Assembly: GCA_965178125.1 (NCBI GenBank)
Contig: OZ237744.1
Location: forward strand, 930,001-994,000
From: Bilabrum cf. latius
Taxonomy: Eukaryota; Bigyra: Bicosoecida; Bigyra; Bicosoecida
DNA length: 64,000 bases
Reading direction: 5' to 3'
Of this stretch, positions 37,395-48,500 are shown piece by piece; position 1 is the first letter of the stretch, and each line of letters starts with the position of its first letter. Both the position numbers and the translations under genes were made by a program. Under the pieces are notes generated by a model. It searched no databases and had not been told where the DNA came from. It saw only the letters and a program-made list of their open reading frames with translations.

Positions 37395-40300
37395 ATGCCA
37401 GGTAGGCGTCATCGCAAGCGCAGAGCACCCAGTGGCGATGAAGAGGTCGTAGCGGTCACGGAATCGCACCCTGATCTCCTTCGGCTGAACACGCCGGCTG
37501 CGATCAGGCTGCAACGAATGTCGAAAGGAAAAGATGGATCGACAGCTAAAACGTTCCAACGATGGGAAGAAGCGACCCGCCAAGACACTCGAGGCGGTAC
37601 TAACAAGCCTGTCACTGGGCGGGGCAAGCCCATCTCGAAGTCGCGCATGCCGCCGTCCTTGGCACAAATGCCTCAGGCTCGCTAGCAACCGGCAGCTGCC
37701 AGCCCAGGTCCAGCGGCCAGATCGCGAACCAGGCCAATGCGAAAGATGCACCCCCCGCCACTGCCTGCGGACGCGCAAGCTGGAGCGGTATCTTCCGGTG
37801 CTGTTGGGCCATCGAGAAGGTCCGCGAGGTCCCCACCCTCTCTGCGAGGAAGGGCGGGAGGAAACAGAACCCCTCCGCAAGCAACAAGAAGCCGTAGTAA
37901 ACCGAAATCGAAGGCGACTGGTGCTAGCGGTAAATCCGCCGAGTACTATCAGAAGCTTGCCGAAGACGCAAAGGCCGCGCGGCAAGCTCTTGCAGCGCAG
38001 AAGCAATCACCAAGGAAGACGGAGTTTGTGAAAGCGAATGGGTCAGGCCGTCAACCACAGCCGCTTGTCTCTACCAGTGCAGCGTAGTCCAACGGTAGGA
38101 GCAGCCGAGTGCCGGCGGCGCTCGCCCTGCCGCTGGCTGCGTCGCCGGAGCAAGTGAGCAAGGGCGAGCAAGACTCGCGACTGGCACTGGCGCCTGAACC
38201 TGGAATCTCGCACGCCTCCAAAGCAGACTCGCCCTCGCTGGAGGACCTGGCAGTAAGCGGTGCTCCGCCGAGCCCCGTGCCATCAGCCTCTACCTCAGCC
38301 GACGACTTGTCGATGCAGCCGCAGCCTGTGGTGGCGCAGCCTGCTGCCACAGGTCGCGCCGGCGGCGCCAGGGGTGGCACCAGGCTTCCCCCCAGCATGC
38401 GGTCGCCTCTGACCACTGGCCAAGGTCGGATCATGCGCAGCATTGCTAGCGGACGGTCCGTGGGCGCCAAGGAGGGGGGTCTCAAGGGCCTCAAGCGGGG
38501 CGCCTCCAGGCACGATGTGGCCAAGGCCATGGCGGAGGACGAGAGGGCCTCGAGGAGACAGGCGTGGGAGCAGATCATCGGGCCCCTCCCCGCGCCTGCA
38601 GCCGCCGCGCAGGCCGAGGAGCGGGTCCGCCGCGCCACCGAGATGCCCTCATGGCACAAGGCGCGGGAGGGCAGCGATTTCTTCGAGCAAAGGGCAAGAC
38701 ACGACGTGGAGGAGAGGGAACAGAGGGCCATGCAGAGGACCGCGAGCGGAAGGGAGACGCTGCGCAGGCGCCGGATGGAGGCGGCGGCAGCGAGGGCCAA
38801 GTCGACGCCCAGAGCAGCGAGACAGTCCGGAGGCAACGGCGATGGTGAGAAAGGTCAGGGCGCGGGCGCGGGCCAGGGGCCGGCGAGCGGCGGCAACCGT
38901 TCCTCATCCACATCTCGCGCCCAGCCCACCCTGCGGAGGGGAGGGAGCCGCAGGAGCCGCAGGGGAGAGCTGGACGTCCCCGAGCGGAGGCTGAGGGACA
39001 GCCCTTCAAACAGGAGATTCGGCGCGGGCGGGGGTGTGCCTCGGGCGGGCGACGCCGCCCCTCGGCAGCCTGCGCTGCGAGCCTCGGAGTCGTTCCGCAC
39101 GGCCCAGCACTGGGCCTCGCTGTACGGCGAGGAAGTGACACTGCAGACCAAGCAGGCCGTTAAGGAGGCGCAGGAAGCTGCAGAGCGCGCGGATGAGGAG
39201 GCCAGGCAGGCCCAGCTGGCAGACGAGCAGCAGTAGCAAGAGGGGTCAGGGGAGGAGACAAGGCCAAGCACCACCAGCTCTCGTCCCAGGCAAGCGTAGC
39301 AGAAGCAGGAGGTCCGTTCCACGGGGGCACCCAGCACCTAGACGAGCAGGCAGCGCCGCAGCCCCAATGACGGGATGAGTCACTAGCCCCAGCACCAGCA
39401 CCAGCACCAGCACCAGCACTAGCCCCAGCAGCGCTCTGCGCCTGAGACCGACGAGAAGGAGGAACAGACACAATCAGACCCTGTGGCAGCTCCCTCCAAG
39501 CCCATGTCGCTGGGCCCGTACCGCAAGCTCGCCAGGGACCTTGAGCGTGCGACGGAGCTGGTGAAGCAGGAGCATGCCTCTGCTCTTGGGCAGGAATAGA
39601 CGCTCAAGTAGGAGAGAGAGGGTGTGGAGAAGGAGACGAAGGCTGTGAGGGAGAGAACGGAGCAGCTGGAGCAGGCCGCTGCTGATCTTATGCACCAGGC
39701 CGATTCGAACGAGGCCTCGCTGCTGCCCGGCGGCAGCGTGTACATGCGCAAGGAGGCTGCCACAAAGGAGAAGAGGCGGCTGGAAGAGGAAGTGCAGGCC
39801 GCGAGAAAGGCGATCGAGGACGTGAGAGAGGGAGGCAAGCGCACTGTATCGGAGATCGAGGCGGAGATCGGCATGGAGGGTCTCAAGGCGGACCAGAGGG
39901 AGCACCGGCTGCTGCAGATTGAGGGGGAGCTGACCGACCACCTGGAGAGGGCGAGGCAGCAGGTGTCGATCGCGCACGAGGAGGCGGGGCTGATTTAGGA
40001 CCAGAGAGACGAGGTGGAGCTCATGCAGAAGAGCCTGCAGCTGGCAGACAGGAACATCGGGGACCTGCGCCGGGTGGTGCAGCGGTCCAAGGTGCTGGCA
40101 GATGCCAACGAGAGAACGGCTAGCGGTCAGCTGGCAGCCGAGCAGTCGCGGATGGAGACTACCCTGAAATCGCTTCGAAGCGTCCAGGGCAAGTGTGCTA
40201 TGCTGCTAAAAGAGCTGGCGCAGGTGCATGAGGAGACCGCAGAGCTTACCTCCCAGCTTAGCAAGGAGCGCAGGCAACTGCTTCAGCTGCAAGAGCAAGC

Positions 40301-40439
40301 CACTGCCGCGGTGCTGAGGGACGCAGCGGCCATTTCAGAAGCAGCCAAGCAATCAGCTCGCTTAAAGCGAGTCGAGGCGGTTAGAAAAGCGGCTCGGGGC
40401 GAGACGGCAGGGGTAGGGGGGACACCTAGTGGCAAGTGA
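37395..40439 (+). CDS. Low-complexity coiled-coil protein (1,014 aa)
   Basis: Single frame from ATG at 37395 to TGA at 40437-40439, read through ten in-frame TAGs (37683, 38085, 39234, 39297, 39339, 39384, 39420, 39597, 39609, 39996). The first half is basic, Pro/Ser/Ala-rich and probably disordered. A His-Gln repeat at 39381-39428 is built of CAC-CAG pairs and has TAG in two of the Gln slots. From about residue 700 the sequence has strong coiled-coil character (KETKAVRERTEQLEQAA, EKRRLEEEVQAARKAIEDV, LAQVHEETAELTSQL). This suggests a structural or cytoskeletal scaffold. No family was recognised. It is divergent from the phosphatase gene. Confidence 0.75.
39381..39428 (+). repeat. CAC-CAG (His-Gln) repeat with TAG in Gln slots
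   Basis: The frame reads CAC TAG CCC CAG, then alternating CAC CAG, then CAC TAG CCC CAG CAG. The two TAG codons occupy positions where the repeat pattern demands Gln, and they differ from CAG only at the first base. Confidence 0.9.
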
Positions 40440-40952
40440 ATGCGTTGTGGGTGGTCGGCAGCCCAGCATTACCTGACGATTGTGAACAAACCCGATTAAT
40501 CTTCTCGGCTGCAGATGCGTGGTTGTGCAGAGTGCACGTTTGCGTATTTTTGTTGCTTGCAGCAGCTTGCAGCAAGCAAGCAACGGCGTGTTTGGTCGTG
40601 GATCTTGCTTCGCCGGAAGTGCACGCTACCCGAGATCTACATCGGGGATCTGATTTTCAGGCCCACAGCTCTACCCTCCCACACTCACAAGCAAGCACAG
40701 ACACACACAACAAGCAACACAGCAAACAAACCAGCAAGCAAACAAGCAAGCAAACAAGCAAACAAACAGTGAGTGCTGGTGCAAGCAGGATACAACGTGT
40801 CGCCATTCCACGCGGGCCACCACACAGACCACGGCAATCGCATTCTCGACCAGCCCCCACCCCGCAGAACGACAGCTACAAACCGACAGTCACAGAACGA
40901 CAGCCACAGAGTGACTGAAACAGAGAAACAGACACAGAACGACAAGACTACA
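40440..40952 (+). promoter_or_regulatory. Polyubiquitin upstream region
   Basis: No gene is seen here. It contains a C/A-rich tract with tetranucleotide CAAG/CAAA repeats (40683-40769), ending in a donor-like ACA|GTGAGT at 40769. A second C/A-rich stretch full of ACAG steps runs up to the ATG at 40953. The donor-like site and several possible CAG acceptors would fit a 5' UTR intron, common in polyubiquitin genes, but this is inference. Confidence 0.4.
40683..40769 (+). repeat. CAAG/CAAA tetranucleotide repeat
   Basis: Imperfect tandem units of CAAG, CAAA and CACA make up this purine/cytosine-only tract upstream of polyubiquitin. Confidence 0.75.
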
Positions 40953-42092
40953 ATGCAGATCTTCGTCAGGACGCTCACGGGCAGGACCATCACCATCGAT
41001 GTGGACTCCGCCGACACCATCGAGGCCGTCAAGCTCAAGGTGCAGGACAAGGAGGGCATCCCGCCAGACCAGCAGCGCCTCATCTTCGCCGGCAAGGAGC
41101 TGCAGGACTCCCGCACCCTGGCTGACTACAACGTGTGCAAGGAGAGCACGCTGCATCTCGTGCTGCGCCTCAGGGGCGGCATGCAGATCTTCGTCAGGAC
41201 GCTCACGGGCAGGACCATCACCATCGATGTGGACCCCGCCGACACCATCGAGGCCGTCAAGCTCAAGGTGCAGGACAAGGAAGGCATCCCGCCAGGCCAG
41301 CAGCGCCTCATCTTCGCCGGCAAGGAGCTGCAGGACGCCCGCACCCTGGCTGACTACAACGTGTGCAAGGAGAGCACGCTGCATCTCGTGCTGCGCCTCA
41401 GGGGCGGCATGCAGATCTTCGTCAGGACGCTCACGGGCAGGACCATCACCATCGATGTGGACCCCGCCGACACCATCGAGGCCGTCAAGCTCAAGGTGCA
41501 GGACAAGGAAGGCATCCCGCCAGACCAGCAGCGCCTCATCTTCGCCGGCAAGGAGCTGCAGGACTCCCGCACCCTGGCTGACTACAACGTGTGCAAGGAG
41601 AGCACGCTGCATCTCGTGCTGCGCCTCAGGGGCGGCATGCAGATCTTCGTCAGGACGCTCACGGGCAGGACCATCACCATCGATGTGGACTCCGCCGACA
41701 CCATCGAGGCCGTCAAGCTCAAGGTGCAGGACAAGGAGGGCATCCCGCCAGACCAGCAGCGCCTCATCTTCGCCGGCAAGGAGCTGCAGGACGCCCGCAC
41801 CCTGGCTGACTACAACGTGTGCAAGGAGAGCACGCTGCATCTCGTGCTGCGCCTCAGGGGCGGCATGCAGATCTTCGTCAGGACGCTCACGGGCAGGACC
41901 ATCACCATCGATGTGGACCCCGCCGACACCATCGAGGCCGTCAAGCTCAAGGTGCAGGACAAGGAGGGCATCCCGCCAGACCAGCAGCGCCTCATCTTCG
42001 CCGGCAAGGAGCTGCAGGACGCCCGCACCCTGGCTGACTACAACGTGTGCAAGGAGAGCACGCTGCATCTCGTGCTGCGCCTCAGGGGCGGC
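40953..42092 (+). repeat. Five tandem 228-nt ubiquitin units
   Basis: Units start at 40953, 41181, 41409, 41637 and 41865. They are identical apart from a handful of substitutions, so the array is kept uniform by concerted evolution. The high identity also creates long open frames on other strands and frames that are not genes. Confidence 0.97.
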
Positions 42093-42098
42093 CGATGA
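40953..42098 (+). CDS. Polyubiquitin, five head-to-tail units, divergent sequence
   Basis: Five direct 76-residue ubiquitin units plus one trailing Arg, TGA stop; 381 aa. Each unit begins [18 protein letters not shown] and ends LVLRLRGG, so deubiquitinases can cut after every Gly-Gly. Compared with the nearly invariant human sequence there are about 15 differences per unit: K6R, K11R, L15I, E16D, E18D, S20A, N25A, A28L, I30V, Q49E, E51Q, S57A, I61V, Q62C, plus G53 as S or A. Lys27, 29, 33, 48 and 63 remain, as do the Leu8-Ile44-Val70-His68 patch residues. Units vary at residue 19 (S or P) and 53 (S or A), and unit 2 has D39G. No residue is inserted at unit junctions, unlike in Cercozoa and Foraminifera. 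Confidence 0.97.
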   Translation: MQIFVRTLTGRTITIDVDSADTIEAVKLKVQDKEGIPPDQQRLIFAGKELQDSRTLADYNVCKESTLHLVLRLRGGMQIFVRTLTGRTITIDVDPADTIEAVKLKVQDKEGIPPGQQRLIFAGKELQDARTLADYNVCKESTLHLVLRLRGGMQIFVRTLTGRTITIDVDPADTIEAVKLKVQDKEGIPPDQQRLIFAGKELQDSRTLADYNVCKESTLHLVLRLRGGMQIFVRTLTGRTITIDVDSADTIEAVKLKVQDKEGIPPDQQRLIFAGKELQDARTLADYNVCKESTLHLVLRLRGGMQIFVRTLTGRTITIDVDPADTIEAVKLKVQDKEGIPPDQQRLIFAGKELQDARTLADYNVCKESTLHLVLRLRGGR

Positions 42099-42375
42099 CG
42101 GTTTGGTCAGGCTGGTGATTGGTGTTGGCATGTTGTGCAGCAAGACGGGGATGACAGCAGTTTTATTGGTATGCATAGATTGATATCATCTCAAACTTAT
42201 TGTTTTCATGCGCTGTCGCACTGTTGGCTGGCGACCTCGTCCTGTCGCGGACCACAACAAGTGCACGTCACTGGTCGTCCATGAGCTAGAGGGCTAAGCT
42301 GAGGTAGGTTAGTACGCTCACCTTGAATACACCATGCATTCATGTACAATAAGCCGTCCGAGAAGTGCCAGGTTT

Positions 42376-45300
42376 TCAAATGGGGAGCAGGACCAGCTCC
42401 CTGATTCCTACAGCCTTGTCCGACATGAGCCTTGCAAGAGTCGAGTCCGAGCGGTACGCCAATGTTTCGAGAGAGTTGCCAGATGTGCTTGACCTAGCTT
42501 GGTGCTCTAGCTTGCCAAATATACGGTCCACGAGCTGGCGCGGATCAGGATCGTAGCCCAGCAGGTTCTTCAGCATGCCCTTGGGGTCCTCGCCCCCGCC
42601 TTTCTCAAGCAGCAGCGACCGGTACCGTCGTCCGGCTTCAGAGCTGAGTGGGTCAGCTTCAAACACCTCGCTCCACACTGCTTGCGCGAACACCCTAGCA
42701 TACAGGTACGAGTAATATCCGGCACCATAATTCACAACGTGGCCAAAGCCCGCCTGCCACCTGGTTTGCGGCTTGTACGGGACAATGCTGTGCCTCCTGG
42801 AAACCTCCTGCAGCAACGACTGGCTGTCGATACCTCCGGGTCGCATTCCATAGTCTAATCTTCGCGTCCCAGGCGTAAAGAACTACGCGCTACGGATGTC
42901 CTGCACGTCCTCGGAGGACTCTGCAGCGGGATCATCAAGCGCAGATTGGGGCAGCACAACGTCCCTAGAGCTCTTGGCTTCGCTGGAGCCATCCGACAGG
43001 AAAGCGCACGCCGTCTGCATGGGTCTTTCAGCAAACAATGCCTGGTCGAACATGCAGTGCACCACCAGTGCCTGCAGCTCGAGGGCCCCAAACGACCGCC
43101 GCGCCAGCACGTGCGCTTCGAAGACGTCCTTGGGCACGGAGACATTCGTCTCGGGGCATCGCAGGAACATGGATGCGACGCGGTAGTCGCTCAAAAACTT
43201 CTCAAACAAATGTGAAGGCAGCTCGATGAAGTCGAGAGCTCCTCGCGTGCCCCATACGTGCTGGAACGTGGTCCTGCTCAGGATCGAGTGCAGAGCGTGG
43301 CCGTACTCATGGAACAAAGTCTCGGCCTGGGAGAAGGATAGTCCGACTTCATCCAAGGATGGGCTAGCCGTCGATCGAGTGGACAGTCCGAAGGAGCTGC
43401 GGGATTGTTCAGCAGGATCGTGCAGGTCCGCGGGCCTGTTGTACGATGTCACCAGCGCAACGATCGGGAGCTGGTACCCACCGCTCGTCTGCGAGTCTCC
43501 TGCCCCATCGTGGCCGGCACCGTCCCCCAATCCAGCCTACCGCATGATGCTCTCTGCCTTGGGCAGGACTGTATCAACCGGAGACTCCCCCGGGGCGAGC
43601 TCCCTGCCACACCGCACGACGTAGTGAGCCGCGCCTGCCGCTCGCTTGCCCTGCCTGTGGAAGAGGTCTAAATACATCACCCCCAGTTCCTTGCCAGAAT
43701 CCACGTCCTTCATTACAAACCGCATGATGTCTTTGACGTCCCCCTGCACTGGATCGGCAGGGTCTGCCCCATCGGCAGCAGGGCGGGAGCCCTGTGCCTC
43801 ATCGCCGGCACCCCGACGCTTGAGCTCGTGGCCTCCCGCCCCCGACCAGTCTTCGCTGGGCTTGAGATCCTGACGCTCTAGCCGCACCCCGAGCGTCTTC
43901 TCAGTGATGATGGACAGTCCTCGCATGACGTTCCCCAGTGTGAGATACCTCGACAGACTCTGCGTGGCGTCTTCGGTGCCGTCGCTGCCGGTGCTAGGCC
44001 GAACGCTATCTCGGATGGCGCCTCGTAGCTGCGATGTGTAGAATGTATAGTCCCATGGCTCCAGCACATCCATGGATGGGCGATAATGCACTTGTTCGTC
44101 CTCACCGCCAGGCGTCGCTGCAGTGCCCTGTACTCCTTTCGTGCGGCGCTTCGCTGCCACGTCGAGGCACGGGCGCTCCACATAGGGGGCCTCCAATACC
44201 CTCTTCCGTCCAAGCAGCACCTGTGCTTCCGCCTCTGCCAGCGGCTTGATCCTCTCTGACAGCTCCAGGAGGAACCGCAGCACGTTACGCTGGGAACCGC
44301 TCATCCGGTCAGAGCACATCATGTCGGCGTACGAGGCGAAGCCCACCGTGCGAGCGAGCTGTTCCCTGAGAGCGACCATGCGGCTGAGCACGTACACGTT
44401 GGACTCCTTCCCGTGCACGTCCTCCAAGTGGAACCGCCGCCGGATGCACGGGTGGGGAACTCGGCTCGCGACTGCCTGCACGAGCACGTGGTGGTTGGTT
44501 GCCACCACGGTGTCGTCGCGGTGGTGGGGGCCGCCCACCGTGGTGCCGATCCCGGCGTCTTCGCCGCGCAGCGTGTGGCCAGTGGCAGACTCTGACCTGA
44601 TGGTGGGCACAGTGGCGAGCAGCAGCTTGCGTGGCAGGTGCTCCTCGAGGGCCTTGCGCGGGGCCACCTCGAACGACGACAGCTCGTTTCTGAGGCCTTC
44701 CTGGAACATCGTGGCGTGCGCGATGATCTCTGAGTTGAGCTGCTGCAGCCTGCCCCTCTCTTCATCCGAGCAATGAATGCCTTCTCGCTCGAATTCCACA
44801 AGGAGCTGCGTCGCAGTGTGAAGCGCTTCTTCCGAGATCGTGTCCCCACCAGCCTCAATCTCGTCCTTGAAAGACTAGTAGAGATCCCGATTTACATTCA
44901 GCGCAAAAATGAATGCGTTGGCCTCCTCATAAACTCCCTCGGCGGCTCGACGCCAGCTTGGGTCTACATGGGTTTGTCTGCATAGCTCTGCTGAATCGCA
45001 CACCCTGCACACTAGATCGCTAAGCATGTCGATACTACGGACGGTTTCGACAGGGTGTGCACTTCTCTTCTGAACAATTGAGTCTACTAAGAAGGTAGCA
45101 AGCCGAATTGCTTCTTTTGTGGCCTTTAAGAAGTCTCCTGGCTGTCGCAAATCACGGAATCCGAAGAGCCCGTCGCAGTGCGGGGCTTTCGTCGGGTCTG
45201 CACCCCCAACATGCTCCAACCCCTCTTCATTCTGGCCAAATTGCCTCATAACTGCACTGAATATGTTTCGACGCCCTGAAAATAGCGTGCTCGAAAGGAT

Positions 45301-45444
45301 TTGCGGGCCAAATCGTCTTCTCTGCACTGTTCGTGCGAAGGACGTGGATGAACACACCATCCTTGCAGCAGCTGCCCACTGCCTCCCACCAGCTCGAATA
45401 ACATCACGACAATTGCGACCAGCACATCGCACTGATGCTCTCAT
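42376..45444 (-). CDS. Mitochondrial intermediate peptidase (M3 metallopeptidase)
   Basis: Single exon, 1,022 aa from the ATG at 45444, TGA stop. The start is chosen because it opens an Arg/Ala/Ser-rich, acid-poor presequence (MRASVRCAGRNCRDVIRAGG) typical of matrix import. Family landmarks follow: GLFGFRDL, NVNRDLYQS, ETLFHEYGHALHSIL with the zinc-binding HExxH near residue 710, then FQHVWGTRGALDFIELPS and YGAGYYSYLYAR. MIP removes an octapeptide from imported precursors after the main processing peptidase. The protein is about 300 residues longer than human MIPEP because of several low-complexity insertions. TAGs lie at 44875, 43537 and 42883; the first aligns with the Gln of DLYQSL in the human enzyme. 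Confidence 0.9.
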
Positions 45445-45554
45445 GGGTTCGATACTAGACAATTTGACGGAATCAGAGTTGTTCGATTCGGAGCCGGCGA
45501 TCACGGTGGACCAGTAATTTCAGATTGGCGCTTGCATTGCTTGGATTCGCATCG
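45445..45554. promoter_or_regulatory. Shared divergent promoter, peptidase / ARM gene
   Basis: Only 110 nt lie between opposite start codons, so the two genes must share a core promoter region. No motif was recognised. Confidence 0.45.
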
Positions 45555-48500
45555 ATGGTGGACCCGGGGTCCCAAATAGACCAGGATGCCAATCCAGATG
45601 AAAAGCTGATGCGGTCGCACTACACAAGAGCTATGAGAGCACTGCCAGCGTCACTGTGGGAGAGCCTTTCCGGAACCCCGTCGCTGGACCCATGTGTGCC
45701 GAGTAACGAGAGAACGCAGCCATTCAATATTGATGATATGCCACACGATGCTGGCCTGCGATTTCCGAGGTCTAGTGTCAGAGATGCAGTCTCGAGCGTC
45801 CGCAGTCGTCTGAGTCTATTGAGGACATGCGAGGATATCGGGGTTGCCCGTGTGTTGATCCAGCAAACCTCGAGAAAGATTGGACTGGCTTTGCAAGGGT
45901 TCAAAGAATTCAGTGGGCTTGCCAGCGAAGTGCTCCTTCCTATCCTTCGGGCTGGCTTGGTCCTTCCTTTCCTGGACGTAGGAAAGTTGGGCAGCAGTTA
46001 GTCCGAGATTCGGCCGCGAGGTCGCGAATCAACCGCAAAAACTCAGTCTGAATCCTCTCAGCCAGCTAGTGTGGAGTCATGCAGTGATAGTATGGATCAA
46101 GCACCGAGTTCTGTGGATTGGGCTTGGCGAAGCCGAGCCAAAGAAGCGGGCGGCCATAAACCGAGCACGACCAAAAGCGGCGAAGTGTCCGGCTCAAATG
46201 CCCTGCGAGTCAGTCAAGTTCCATTCATTGCCCACGCACTAGCCAGCTCGATCAACGAGTCGGCGAGGGTGGTCGCCACCACGACCTCGGAGCCCCACTG
46301 TAAGCGCCTCGCTGCCGCCTTCCTAAAGATGGCCAGCAAGGTCGTTCCCGAGAAGGACATATCCTCTGGTGCGTTCGATCGAGCCATGGCCATCTAGGGG
46401 TCTGCTCCACGCCACAGAACCGGCTCGCTGGACAAGGGGGAGGGGAGCAGAGGCGGGCGAGGACGAGGTGCAGGTGGTGGCGAAGGGCAACGGGAAGCTA
46501 GTAGTGCTGCTCTCGTGTCACGGGCTGGCGGGGAGGACGCTGGAGACGTGGGATCCCCTGGCCGCAGCCCAAGGACGCGCATTGATCGCACTGACGAGGT
46601 GGTAGAATTGGACCCGGAATCGAAATCAGACTCTCCGCTGGCGGGGAGCATGAGCGAGTCCGAGGCCCAGATGCTCCCTGCCCACGCGAGCATGTCCAGG
46701 CAGTACCGCGAGCTGAGGCTGGAGCTATTGGGCATGCAGCGCGACTGCCTAGACTGCCTCATCGAGATACTGCGCACGCCGGAGGTGCCGCTCAAAATGA
46801 TTATTCCCAAGGAGATCGTCCGCCTCATGCCGTACCTGCTGGCTGTGCCGGACCTGGACAGCACGGACAGGGCAGCTCGAGTGGTCGGGCTACTGGCCAG
46901 CAATGACGTGCACTGCGAAGTGCTGCGAGAGTGTGGTATCGTGCCGGTGCTAAGTGTGGTGATCGATCGAATGATCAAGGTGTCCGAGGATGCACGTTCC
47001 ACGATGCGATAGGCGGGCGGATCGATCATAACTGCGTTCCAGAGCGCGTTCGAGATGGCCCATCATACCGATGACAGCGGTGATAATGGTGTGAAAGAAG
47101 GTGCTGCGCATTCAACCTCTTCTGGAGCGGGGGAAGATCACCCGGTTCCTAGCAGCGCTCGTCCATCCGAGCACCGTGACAGCCAAGCTCGCGCAATGAC
47201 CCACGAAGAGGATCCAGGAGTCCCCCCGGAAAGAACGACCGGAGCCTCCGCAGCGACTGTCCCGGCGGACTCGTCCAATGTTCACGGCGGTAGCACGCAG
47301 CTCCTCGCCCGCCTGGCCAAGCAGCTGGACCGGTCCTGCAGCAGCGATATCCATGATGACGTGAGTCAGGAGGGTTTTCCCACGGAGCTCATGTGGCTGT
47401 GTGCCATGCCAGGCGAGTGCAGCATCATCGACGATGCCCATCGATTCCTGATGCAGGCCCTCAAGGTGCTCAAGCCAGATGGAGACAGAGAGGTGCTAGA
47501 AGAGGCCGAGGAAGCGAAGGAAGACGGCACTTCAAATCATCAGAATTCCGCAGAGGCGCCAGAACCCAAGCACTCGTCTCCACCGTCCAAGAGTGGCGGA
47601 GTCGACGGTGCAGACGATGCTGCGCAAGACTCTAAGGCAATGCAAGCGGCAAGAGCAAGTTTAAGGGAAATGATCGACAAAGTGGCGCCAACGGCCGGAG
47701 AGTCGCATACATCTGCGGCCCTTCAGTCGCTGGGGCTGAACCTGGAAGGGTAGAGGCTCCCAGCTGGAGACTCTGACGGGCTAGTCGAGGCAGAGAGCAT
47801 GGCAATTAGCCTGCTTCGGAGCAGCGGCGGCCTGCGAGACAGCGAGCAGATGGGTGAACGGTGGACGTTCACGTTTGCCCGTCGCACCAAGATGCGAGCG
47901 CTGCTGACGCTCAGGAACTTGGCCTAGGCGCAGGCCGAGCTGTGCAGCGACCGGTGCTTTGGCACGCAGAACGGTCTGGACGCCATCTTGCTCTCAATGC
48001 GACAGATCTTTTCGTACTGCCAAGACGAGGAGGTGCTAGAGAGCACGCTGCACGGCCTGAGTTTGCTCTGCGAAGGAGACAAGGAGACCCTGCGGCGGGT
48101 GATGCAGCACAGACTGGCCTCATCAATGGCCAAGTATCTGAAAGCCTCGCCCGAGCTGTGCAAGCCGGCTCTACGGTGTGTCGGCAACGTTGTCTGCGCA
48201 GAGACTGGTGTGGACTACACCCAGACCGTCGTCAATGAAGGAGTGGTTCCCCAGCTCTTTGCACTATCGAGGTCGATCGACAAGGAGATCGTCAAGGAGG
48301 CGTGCTGGACCCTGAGTAACATCGCGGCTGGCACTGAGCTGCAGGTCGAGCAGGTCGTCTCCTAGCTGGACTCTGGCAACGTGCTGCAGATAGCGATGGG
48401 GGAGCACGACCAAGCCGTCAGAAACGAAGCGTGCTGGGTTGTGCTCAACGCGGCATCCTGCGGCACTGACGCTCAGGTGGTGCAGCTGGTACGGGCAGGT

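Noticed and set aside
38085-38110. Second D-arm-like string (TAGTCCAACGGTAGGAGC)
   Set aside because: There is no T-arm or acceptor stem, and it is inside the coiled-coil gene. No UAG-reading tRNA is visible in this window.
40890-42183. Long open frames antisense to, and offset from, polyubiquitin
   Set aside because: They are repeat-copied shadows of the five ubiquitin units with implausible composition.
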